Of a stretch of 64,000 bases of DNA, positions 7,704 through 14,978 are shown in pieces (position 1 is the first letter of the stretch; each line of letters starts with the position of its first letter). This stretch comes from Aquimarina sp. MAR_2010_214 (GTDB taxonomy: Bacteria > Bacteroidota > Bacteroidia > Flavobacteriales > Flavobacteriaceae), in the NCBI RefSeq assembly GCF_002846555.1, contig NZ_PJMS01000001.1, forward strand, positions 5,549,501-5,613,500, written 5' to 3'. The notes beneath the pieces were generated by a model. That model saw nothing but the letters and a program-made list of their open reading frames with translations, was not told the DNA's origin and searched no databases. The position numbers and the translations under genes were made by a program.

Positions 7704-8747
7704 ATGAAAAATATTAAAGTTTCATATCAAGAAAACACTTGGTCAAAAATTTCGAAAGAAATAACAATAGGCCAAACTTTAAATATTATTAATTCTGAAT
7801 TATTACAAAATAAAATTAGACGATTACGAAAAGAATTAAAAAATGGAAATAAAGATTACTATAACAACCATAAAAAATCTCTACCTGCTGTAACTTTTTC
7901 GGCTACATTTCAAGAAAACCGGAGAAAAGACAAATTAAAACATTATAACCAAATCCTTGTCATTGACATTGACAAACTTACAACAGAGGAAATGACAGAA
8001 GTCGGAAAGACTTTAAAACAAGAACCATTTGTTTTTTCTTTTTGGAAATCTCCTTCTAACAAAGGTTATAAAGGTTTGATAAAATTAAGTTTTATCGAAA
8101 AATTCGAGAAAAACAATACAGATTTTCAGCATAAAAATGCTTTTAATTTAGTTTCAAATTATTTCTTAGAAACTCACAATATTGAATTGGATAAAAGCGG
8201 TAGTGATATAACAAGGCTTTGCTTTCTTTCTTATGACCAAAAAATCATAAACAAAGAAAATTTTCAAGAATTTAAAATTGAGAATTCAAACATACCAGAA
8301 CAAACTAAAAAAAAGAAAGAAAATAATTCTGTCATAAAATTTAGCAGTAACAAAGATGCTTTATACAACTCAAAAAACAGAAATGATCCATATGACAGAC
8401 GTTTAATGAGTAATATAATTAGATATTTAAACAACAAAAATCATACAATTACAGAAAGCTATGAGAATTGGTGTAAAGTGGCAATGGCAATGGCAAATAC
8501 TTTCACATTTGATGTTGGGAAAAATTATTTCTTAAAATTGAGCAAAAGAGATTCCGATAAATTCAATGAAATAAATTGTATAAACTTCCTAAAAAACTGT
8601 TATGAGAACAGAAAAGGTGAAGTTTCATTTGCAAGTATTGTTTTTCTCGCAAACAATAAAGGATTTAAAACAAAATACCAAAAAGATAATGGAGTACCGA
8701 AGGCGGAAGGTTTTACCTCGAGCGAATATCACTCTCATAAACGATAA
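7704..8747 (+). CDS. BT4734/VirE-N primase-like protein with PriCT-2 domain
   Basis: The 347-residue protein has an N-terminal BT4734-like (VirE N-terminal) domain, with LPAVTFSATFQENRRKDKL, then YNQILVIDIDKL (the acidic DxD of the archaeo-eukaryotic primase fold, about residues 95-97) and SPSNKGYKGLIKL. Residues ~230-325 look like a PriCT-2 domain (ENWCKVAMAMA, then EVSFASIVFLANNKGF). In Bacteroidota mobile elements these domains normally precede a helicase domain, which is absent here. The gene is followed 102 bases later by a reverse transcriptase gene on the same strand, and the two probably form one unit. Priming for the transcriptase or nucleotide-binding regulation are possible roles (inference). 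Confidence 0.75.
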   Translation: MKNIKVSYQENTWSKISKEITIGQTLNIINSELLQNKIRRLRKELKNGNKDYYNNHKKSLPAVTFSATFQENRRKDKLKHYNQILVIDIDKLTTEEMTEVGKTLKQEPFVFSFWKSPSNKGYKGLIKLSFIEKFEKNNTDFQHKNAFNLVSNYFLETHNIELDKSGSDITRLCFLSYDQKIINKENFQEFKIENSNIPEQTKKKKENNSVIKFSSNKDALYNSKNRNDPYDRRLMSNIIRYLNNKNHTITESYENWCKVAMAMANTFTFDVGKNYFLKLSKRDSDKFNEINCINFLKNCYENRKGEVSFASIVFLANNKGFKTKYQKDNGVPKAEGFTSSEYHSHKR

Positions 8748-8820
8748 GGTTTCGTCAGAGAGCTTAAAAGAAACCAATGACTTATATGTCAGTATCTTTG
8801 TCAATATGTGCATTTTGCAC
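8748..8820 (+). other. Three consecutive small hairpins between primase and reverse transcriptase genes
   Basis: The gap holds GGTTTC (8748-8753) paired with GAAACC (8770-8775), TGAC (8778-8781) with GTCA (8788-8791), and GTGC (8808-8811) with GCAC (8817-8820). Each stem is short, but they are packed end to end in AT-rich DNA. They might be a structured leader or a small RNA used by the transcriptase, or chance. Confidence 0.3.
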
Positions 8821-8849
8821 TTCACAGGTACTCCATTTATTTAAAACCT

Positions 8850-10643
8850 ATGAAAGAGTTTAATTTATATTTTAATGAAATAGATATAATCAGGCAACTA
8901 TGTAAAATCAGAGTGAAAATTGCTAAAAATAGAAACAAAAAACACTTATTACATTTACTTACTTCAAATGAAGAGTACAATTATCACCTAGAAAATAATT
9001 CAAATGAGCAAAACGAATTTGAAATTTATCAAAAAGCAATTAATGATAAATTAAAAACAATACTACCCCCAAGAAGGCAATGGGTGAAAATTGGTTCAAA
9101 ATCAAGAATTAAAGACAAATCAACAAACGAATTTTTAACTTCTAATGATAAAAATTTTTATGCACTTTTAAAAACAATTCGTAAACACAAAAAAAATAAA
9201 TCAACAGAACATTGGTTTATTAATTTAATGCAGTTCGTTACAGAAATTCAGCAAAAAGCATTATCAAATTCATATTCCGTTTCCACTCCTCTTATATTTC
9301 CAAAACTCAAAGAACCAATAAAAAAATCCTTTAAAGAAAAGAATGATTGCCGACCAATTAGTATGTTTTCCATTGAAGACAGAATAATTTTGAGTTTAAC
9401 CAATAAATTTTTAACCTCAATATTTGATAAGCATTTTAAAGATTCTTCATATGCTTTTCGTTCAAAAAAAATAGAAAATAAAACTATATCACATCACAAT
9501 TGTATCAAAGATATAATTGATTACAAAAAAAACAATTCTGCTTCAGAATTATATGTTATTGAATGTGATATGAAAAAATTCTATGACACAGTCAATCATA
9601 AAATTGCATTTGATATTTTTAATAAACTTATTGGTAAGGTAAGTCAAGAATCACCCGAATTAGATTTAAATCAACCTATTCATATTTTTAAAAGTTTCTT
9701 AGATTGCTATTCTTTTAACTCTAATGTAAAAAAAATAGACAAACCTGAATATTGGAATTCATATGAAATATCAAATGGTTCGTTTCCTTGGATAGATAAA
9801 GATCTATCACTTCATTATGAAAAAGGTCATAATGAAAGAATTGGCGTTCCGCAAGGTGGAGCATTATCTGGATTAATAGCAAATATATATTTAAACAAAG
9901 CTGATATTGAACTTGAAAAACTACCTGTACTATATTTAAGGTTTTGTGATGATATGATTGTAATACACAATGATAAAAAACAATGTGAAAAAGCTAAAGA
10001 AGTATATTTAAGTTGTTTAGACGAACTAAAATTATTTCCTCATAAATTTAAATTACCTGATGAATTATATACTGTTACAATTAAAAACAGAAAGACTAAT
10101 TATAAAGCTTTTTGGGATGGTAAATCTAAAGGGCCATACAGATGGACAAATTCATTTAAAAATGGGGATTTTCCTTGGATAGCATTCGTAGGTTACGAAA
10201 TAAATTTCGATTGTGAAACTAGAGTTAGAAAGAAATCATATAATAAAGAAGTGATTAAACAGTCGAAAATAGTTAATGAAATAAAAAAAGCAGTTGAAAA
10301 AGATCAAAGATGTAAAAAAGGAACAGCAATTGAATCTACAATAAACAAATTAATTGGAATGTCTGTTGGAAGAATTGGATTAGATAATTTCAGTGAAGTT
10401 TCAACTGATATGTGTTGGAAAAATGGTTTTCAAGAGTTAGAACTAAATAAATTTTCAAGAGTCCAAATAAAAGAATTGGATAGAAATAGGAGCAAATTAT
10501 ATTATAACCTATTTAGTCAAATAAATGATTTAGAAAAGGAAGAAGATGAGGAAATAGAACTTGAAGATGATAATAGGCAACATAAGAAATACGATAAACC
10601 ATTTAGTTATTACTATCAAATTCTAGAAAGAAAGAGAAATTGA
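8850..10643 (+). CDS. Reverse transcriptase of unassigned class (possible defence RT)
   Basis: I choose ATG 8850 (MKEFNLYF), giving 597 residues; a GTG at 8808 is an alternative. The reverse transcriptase motifs appear in order: RPISMFSIEDRIIL (motif 1), SSYAFRS (2), VIECDMKKFYDTVNH (A, with Asp240), GVPQGGALSGLIANIYLN (B), LRFCDDMIVI (C, FCDD in place of YADD; Asp367/368) and FVGYEI (E-like). There is no maturase/HNH domain, no Cas1, and motif B is not of the diversity-generating SQ type. The ~165 residues before motif 1 and the ~170 after the palm are specific to this protein, and the end is acidic (EKEEDEEIELEDD). The context with a primase-like gene suggests an unknown-group, AEP-linked or defence RT. 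Confidence 0.85.
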   Translation: MKEFNLYFNEIDIIRQLCKIRVKIAKNRNKKHLLHLLTSNEEYNYHLENNSNEQNEFEIYQKAINDKLKTILPPRRQWVKIGSKSRIKDKSTNEFLTSNDKNFYALLKTIRKHKKNKSTEHWFINLMQFVTEIQQKALSNSYSVSTPLIFPKLKEPIKKSFKEKNDCRPISMFSIEDRIILSLTNKFLTSIFDKHFKDSSYAFRSKKIENKTISHHNCIKDIIDYKKNNSASELYVIECDMKKFYDTVNHKIAFDIFNKLIGKVSQESPELDLNQPIHIFKSFLDCYSFNSNVKKIDKPEYWNSYEISNGSFPWIDKDLSLHYEKGHNERIGVPQGGALSGLIANIYLNKADIELEKLPVLYLRFCDDMIVIHNDKKQCEKAKEVYLSCLDELKLFPHKFKLPDELYTVTIKNRKTNYKAFWDGKSKGPYRWTNSFKNGDFPWIAFVGYEINFDCETRVRKKSYNKEVIKQSKIVNEIKKAVEKDQRCKKGTAIESTINKLIGMSVGRIGLDNFSEVSTDMCWKNGFQELELNKFSRVQIKELDRNRSKLYYNLFSQINDLEKEEDEEIELEDDNRQHKKYDKPFSYYYQILERKRN

Positions 10644-10740
10644 AAAAATCTTGGACATTAAACTATGCTCCGAAAGCCTAGATTTCCAACCCGACAGCCC
10701 AGATTTATAATCCGTAAATAACTAACATAAATAAAAAACC

Positions 10741-10956
10741 TTAAAAAGTAACCAACTCCGGCAATGAAACTTCCAAAGCTTTTGAGATTTCTAAAAGTGA
10801 ATAAATGGTAGGGTTTACTTTTCCGTTTTCTAATTTCTCCAACGCTTGTCTGTCTTTATCGCAAGCCCTGGCCAAATCAGATTGGCTCCAACCTTTTTGA
10901 GTCCTTAACTCAACGATTCTGTTTCCTATATTTTTCTTTAGCTCGTCTTTGGTCAC
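10741..10956 (-). CDS. Xre-family helix-turn-helix repressor
   Basis: The 71-residue protein is almost entirely one Cro/C1-type HTH domain (IVELRTQKGWSQSDLARACD, ALEKLENGKVNPTIYSLLEI). It is convergent with the reverse transcriptase gene and divergent from the gene at 11079. Two palindromes lie just upstream of its start and probably are its own operators, so it likely represses itself. Whether it also controls the primase-RT unit cannot be seen. Confidence 0.85.
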   Translation of the reverse strand: MTKDELKKNIGNRIVELRTQKGWSQSDLARACDKDRQALEKLENGKVNPTIYSLLEISKALEVSLPELVTF

Positions 10957-10976
10957 ATAACAAATGTCAATTAATC

Positions 10977-10996
10977 ATATGACATTCTTGTCATAT
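10977..10996. promoter_or_regulatory. Palindromic operator candidate 1 for the Xre regulator
   Basis: ATATGACA and TGTCATAT are separated by TTCT, a perfect inverted repeat 20 bases upstream of the Xre start codon. A second related palindrome lies 33 bases further upstream. Confidence 0.6.
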
Positions 10997-11029
10997 TAAA
11001 GTTTGACACTTTAAATTAATTCATTAAGT

Positions 11030-11051
11030 TTGTCGTATAATAATATGACAA
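11030..11051. promoter_or_regulatory. Palindromic operator candidate 2 for the Xre regulator
   Basis: TTGTCGTAT and ATATGACAA form an inverted repeat around AATA with one mismatch. It shares the ATATGACA half site with the palindrome at 10977. It lies 27 bases before the ATG at 11079, so the divergent gene may be controlled too. Confidence 0.55.
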
Positions 11052-11078
11052 CTTAACCAAGATTTAATAGATACTACC

Positions 11079-11384
11079 ATGCACCAAAACAATGAGCAGC
11101 TTATCATCGATTTGATACAACAAGATCTTAAACATTGCCAATTGGTATACGGCTTAGCACAATTGGGGTTAGAAGGATCAAACACACACCATCTAGAGAT
11201 GCTGGAGATCATATACCAGCTTATGCATATCCCCAGTGATAAAAAAAACGACTACCTCGCAGAGACCTATGCTGCTTTTATGAGTATGGCTACCGAGTAT
11301 GAGATCACCCCTCTGGGAGAATCCCTGCGTCCCCTGGCAAAAGAGTGTTATCAACGCATAAAATATCTTATAGAATTGGTGTGA
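11079..11384 (+). CDS. Conserved-looking helical protein of unknown function
   Basis: The 101-residue product is soluble, predicted helical and histidine/glutamine rich at the start (MHQNNEQLIIDLIQQDLKHC), and has no signal peptide. I do not recognise a family. It is transcribed divergently from the Xre regulator across the two palindromes, so it may be part of that regulatory unit. Its codon use, with more GATC and CCC codons, differs somewhat from the RT region. Confidence 0.6.
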   Translation: MHQNNEQLIIDLIQQDLKHCQLVYGLAQLGLEGSNTHHLEMLEIIYQLMHIPSDKKNDYLAETYAAFMSMATEYEITPLGESLRPLAKECYQRIKYLIELV

Positions 11385-11410
11385 TTGTACCCTTTGAGTG
11401 CCCATCATAT

Positions 11411-11555
11411 TATCGTTTTCAAATGCATCTCGATACACGCTCGTTCCTCACGCACTCGATCCCGAGGAAAATTCGGGACAAGTTGTGACGTAGCGTGTTA
11501 ACTCGTCAGTTCGAGTGGTTTTTCGTAATGTAATGGAGAAAAATTGTATCGAGAA
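11411..11555. repeat. REP-like dispersed repeat, copy A
   Basis: The block begins TATCGTTTTCAAA, contains ATCCCGAGGAAAATTCGGGA (an internal CCCGA/TCGGG hairpin) and GTGACGTAGCGTGTTAAC, and ends AAAAATTGTATCGAGAA. The start (CTCGATAC) and end (GTATCGAG) are inverted. A near-identical block is at 22820-22986, and shorter relatives lie at 11580, 40345 and 41818. Confidence 0.8.
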
Positions 11556-11579
11556 CTAAATGTAGTAATAGGTTTTATT

Positions 11580-11636
11580 GCATCTCGATACAATTTTATC
11601 AACCGCTATCGCTACTGATAAAATCACTCGATGAGA
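11580..11636. repeat. Partial REP-like repeat
   Basis: This segment starts with the same GCATCTCGATACAATTTT as the larger copies, then forms a hairpin (ATTTTATC / GATAAAAT) and ends ATCACTCGATGAGAC. It lies in the 384-base gap between the genes at 11079 and 11769. The rest of that gap shows no gene. Confidence 0.55.
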
Positions 11637-11768
11637 CGTAAGAATATGTAAATAAAAATCAAAAAGTTAGCCAAATCTTTCTTAAAAAAATCTCAGTTCC
11701 GAAAAATGAAACTGGTGTACTCTATTCTTGTCTTATAAAAATTTATTAACTAAAAAAATATAGTAAGA

Positions 11769-12257
11769 ATGGCATTAGAAAATCTAATTAGTGTAACCTT
11801 TACAGAAGACGAGTTAAACAAATTAACCCAGGGGATAGCAACCATAAAAGAAGTACTCTTGGGTAAAACAGTAAATCTTACCCCAGAGCAACGGGCACAG
11901 TACGGTCGAATCGCTAATCAAAACAAACTTATTGTAGACAAAGCCAAAAATTATATGGAGCAACACCCTGGCTGGATTCCTAATTTTTTGGACAAAGAAG
12001 AGTTTGATCGGGATTATAGTACCCGCCAACAGATAGAAACCCACGTACAACTATTAGAAAACCTCTCTCAGCAATTGGTAGATACCAAAACCTTATTAGA
12101 TTATGATAACTACTCTAATGCATTAAGCTTTTATCGCATGATGCGTTTTCTGGCTGGTGAGAACGAACCGGGTGCCAAATCGGTTTACCAGGATATGAAA
12201 GTTCTTTTTAAGAGAAGTGGCGGAGTCACCACAGATACTCCCGATACAGAACTATAA
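11769..12257 (+). CDS. Helical protein of unknown function
   Basis: The 162-residue product is soluble and helical, starts MALENLISVTFTEDELNKL and contains ALSFYRMMRFLAGENEPGAK near the end. Proteins with this look are common in Bacteroidota genomes, but I know no function for them. There is no signal peptide. The gene stands alone between repeats and is followed by a MITE-like block and a strong terminator. Confidence 0.65.
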   Translation: MALENLISVTFTEDELNKLTQGIATIKEVLLGKTVNLTPEQRAQYGRIANQNKLIVDKAKNYMEQHPGWIPNFLDKEEFDRDYSTRQQIETHVQLLENLSQQLVDTKTLLDYDNYSNALSFYRMMRFLAGENEPGAKSVYQDMKVLFKRSGGVTTDTPDTEL

Positions 12258-12275
12258 ATCGCTATATATTGTATT

Positions 12276-12437
12276 ATACCAGTTCTGATGTAAAAATACT
12301 CAAAAGGAAAATTGAAGGTTTTTGTTCTAGGCGAATACTAAAAATCAACCATAGCCATAGCTACGTTTTATTTTCAGTATGAAGTATAAGGCAAAAAGAA
12401 CGGTTTTAATTGGGTAATTTTGCGTTAGAACTGGTAT
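12276..12437. repeat. MITE-like element with inverted ends
   Basis: The block of 162 bases is bounded by ATACCAGTTCTGA and TTAGAACTGGTAT (imperfect inverted repeats) and contains an inner hairpin (ATACTAAAAAT / ATTTTCAGTAT). It has no coding capacity of its own. No clear target duplication is visible. I recall similar blocks as a common dispersed element in related flavobacteria, but a search is needed to confirm this. Confidence 0.5.
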
Positions 12438-12440
12438 CAA

Positions 12441-12475
12441 AACAGCACCAGCCGTAATGGCTGGTGCTGTTGTTG
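12441..12475 (+). terminator. Rho-independent terminator-like hairpin
   Basis: AACAGCACCAGCC (12441-12453) pairs perfectly with GGCTGGTGCTGTT (12459-12471) around a GTAAT loop, followed by a weak T-rich run. It probably ends transcription from the gene at 11769. Confidence 0.75.
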
Positions 12476-12480
12476 TATAG

Positions 12481-12830
12481 TAGTTACCCCTTATCGGGAT
12501 GCTTCTACCCCTTAAGAACATCCTTCGAAACGTTACCGAGGTCCTTCGAAGGCTCCCTTTATGGCCTCGACCCCCAAAACGTATCGCTTTTATCCCTCCT
12601 GCCAAGCCCTCTGGGCCATATAATATCAGCTCGAACCCTGATCGTATCCCTTCGAAGGGTCATCATCACCCTTCGAAGCGTTAAAGTATCAGCTCGAACC
12701 ACCTTTTGATGGGATACCCCCCATGTCGATAAGGGGGTATCCCCTTGTTGACATGGGTTGTGTACCCTTCGAGAGCACTTCGACAAGCTCAGTATGACAT
12801 CTCAGGGTACTGGTATGCATATATCATTGT
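12481..12830. other. GC-richer noncoding block with repeated TTCGAA palindromes
   Basis: The stretch is visibly richer in C and G than its neighbours and holds at least four CCTTCGAAG-type palindromes. It also has a long inverted pair (GGATACCCCCC / GGGGGTATCC, about 12712-12744) and, at its right end, a REP motif CACTTCGACAAGCTCAG between GTACCC and GGGTAC. The open frames across it on both strands lack gene-like composition. No protein is called here. Confidence 0.55.
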
Positions 12831-12955
12831 AGGCAATAATTAAAGATTAATCATCTCTTTTTTTAGGGTAGAAAAAGACAATGAACTAAATCTTAATTTT
12901 TAAGTAAACTGTAACATTTGTCATATTATCCCATCTTGATAAAAAGTATTATATC

Positions 12956-14224
12956 ATGAAAAATATTAGAAAATTTTTATTTTTTGTTATTGTGTTGCTT
13001 GTTTGTTTTGCTTCAAGAAAGTCGTCTGCACAAAATGATTATTCTATTGACTCGATTATTCAGTTAAATACATATACTTTCAAAATTGTAAACAATGAAA
13101 TTATTGGAAATGGAAAAGATTTTCTTCAAAGAGAAGCTGAAAATTCTCAATTTTTTATGATTGGTGAGTTACACGGAAATAAAGAAACTCCCGAATTTAC
13201 TTCTGCTATTCTTAACTTACTAAAGCCTAAAGGATACAACAACTTTGCTGTTGAGATTGGTCCTTTTAGTAAAAAAAAATTGCTATCTATTATTAAGCAA
13301 AAAAACGGTATTGATTCTTTATCCAATTTTTATAAAAAGTATAATCCAGATGATTTAACAAATCCAATTCCCTTTTTTGATGGGGTTGATGAAGTTAGAA
13401 TGCTAGAAATTGCTATAACTAATGCGTATAATATCTGGGGAATCGATCAAGAGTTTGTATATGCAGCTCCCTTTTTATTTGATGATATTTTTAAGACAAA
13501 AAAATTAAAAAACAATTCAAAAAACAATTCAAAAGGCTATGAAAAGATCTATAAAGAAGCTCGCGCATCTTTATTAAAGCATCTTACTACGAAATCAAAA
13601 TCTAAATTTAATCTTTTATTGAAAGATAAACATATTCTTGAGTTTATTTCTGAATCAAAAGGAGTAGATAACGAGGTTACTACGCTATTGACAGAGTTAG
13701 AAAAAAGTTGGAAAATATATGCATACGGAAATGGCCCAACAAAACAATACTTTGAAAGTAATAACTCCAGAGCGATTATGATGAAACATTACTTTTTTGA
13801 CTATTATAAAAAAGCTTTATCAAAGGAGCCTAACCCAAAAATGATCTTAAAAATGGGAAGTATGCATACTGTTTATGGAAAAAATCCTTTAGCTATTTAT
13901 GATATTGGAAATACTTTATATGAATTATCAATATTAAATAATTCCAAAAGTTTTAATCTTGCCCTTGCTGGCAGATATTATATTAGAAGTAGTGGAGAAA
14001 AAATTGATCGCTTAAAATATGTTCCAGAATATAAGAAATTATTTAAGCATCAGGAAGAAAATCTTTGGACTCTCTTGGATTTAAGGCCTCTTAAAAAGGC
14101 TATTTACAATGGAAAAATTAAAGTAGACGATAAGAAATTCAAAAAGCTACTTTATAGATATGATTCTGTTCTCATGAAAACTCTTACAGCTGCTACAGAG
14201 GATATTAGAGATTATAAAAACTAA
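12956..14224 (+). CDS. Secreted ChaN/EreA-fold protein (erythromycin esterase-like)
   Basis: The 422-residue product has a signal peptide (LFFVIVLLVCFASRKSSAQ) and the hallmark MIGELHGNKETPEF with later VEIGPF and WGIDQEF segments of the ChaN/EreA/TIKI superfamily. The His and Glu in GELHG are the catalytic or metal-binding residues in that group. Activity cannot be stated: members include haem-binding ChaN, esterases and metalloproteases. The gene stands alone with ~240 noncoding bases after it. Two distantly related DUF5694 lipoproteins occur at 31655 and 39355. Confidence 0.7.
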   Translation: MKNIRKFLFFVIVLLVCFASRKSSAQNDYSIDSIIQLNTYTFKIVNNEIIGNGKDFLQREAENSQFFMIGELHGNKETPEFTSAILNLLKPKGYNNFAVEIGPFSKKKLLSIIKQKNGIDSLSNFYKKYNPDDLTNPIPFFDGVDEVRMLEIAITNAYNIWGIDQEFVYAAPFLFDDIFKTKKLKNNSKNNSKGYEKIYKEARASLLKHLTTKSKSKFNLLLKDKHILEFISESKGVDNEVTTLLTELEKSWKIYAYGNGPTKQYFESNNSRAIMMKHYFFDYYKKALSKEPNPKMILKMGSMHTVYGKNPLAIYDIGNTLYELSILNNSKSFNLALAGRYYIRSSGEKIDRLKYVPEYKKLFKHQEENLWTLLDLRPLKKAIYNGKIKVDDKKFKKLLYRYDSVLMKTLTAATEDIRDYKN

Positions 14225-14464
14225 ATTTGTCTACTAAATTCATTTATGAAAATATATGAATGACTCAAGGAAAATTGAAATTTCAAAAAGTAAGACAATC
14301 AATATTTTTAAAACTATTGCCAACAACGTGTCCTAAAAATGTACTAAAACCCATTTTACACTAACCGGTATAGTGGATTACAAGGAAAATGGAAATGGAA
14401 ATAGGATATAAAACATTAAAAAAGAGAAAATAAAATTAACTTTACCGACATCAATCAACATGTT

Positions 14465-14923
14465 ATGAGAAACCAAATTATACTATTAGCTTGTTCTTTT
14501 ATTTTTATTACCTGCAACAAAAGCGAAACCGCCCCAACAATATCAAAATCTAAAGAGGTCAAAAAAATAGAAGGAGCATGGAAAATGGTGTATGGAGAGA
14601 TCAAAGAAGGAGATTCTGTGAAAATTAAAGACATGACTACATCAGATTTTATAAAAATCATCGGTAAGGATCATTTTGCATTTTTTAATCAAGATCATAC
14701 AAACCCAGATGGTTTTTATGGAGGAGGAGGAACGTATACTCTAGAAGGAAATACGTATACAGAAACATTACAATATTGTGCGGTAGAAGCAGTAAGAGGC
14801 CACAAATTTCCATTTACAGTAGAAATAAAAGGAGATACTCTTATACAGTATGGACTAGAAGAGGTAAAAGAAGCTAACATAAAAAGGTACGTTGTAGAAA
14901 AATATATTAGAAAGGATAAATAG
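14465..14923 (+). CDS. Lipocalin-like lipoprotein
   Basis: The 152-residue product has a lipoprotein signal (LACSFIFITC) and a domain that starts KKIEGAWKMVYGEI, as in lipocalin-like proteins (DUF4488 type), with a glycine-rich FYGGGGTYTLEGNTY strand pair. It is probably anchored to the outer membrane. The ligand is unknown. The gene is convergent with the receptor-like gene at 14979. Confidence 0.65.
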   Translation: MRNQIILLACSFIFITCNKSETAPTISKSKEVKKIEGAWKMVYGEIKEGDSVKIKDMTTSDFIKIIGKDHFAFFNQDHTNPDGFYGGGGTYTLEGNTYTETLQYCAVEAVRGHKFPFTVEIKGDTLIQYGLEEVKEANIKRYVVEKYIRKDK

Positions 14924-14978
14924 TATATCCCCGACAACGCGGATTTGAAATCCACCAGTTTTTGGTATAAAATACAGA

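Noticed and set aside
8850..10643. Diversity-generating retroelement
   Set aside because: Motif B is VPQGG rather than SQ-type, and I saw no template/variable repeat pair or Avd gene around it.
8850..10643. Group II intron
   Set aside because: No maturase or endonuclease domain follows the palm, and no domain V/VI-like hairpin was seen after the gene.
12464..12786. Open frames on both strands across the GC-richer palindromic block
   Set aside because: Frames of 61-86 codons exist on both strands at once, with arginine/proline-rich low-complexity products and no gene-like context.
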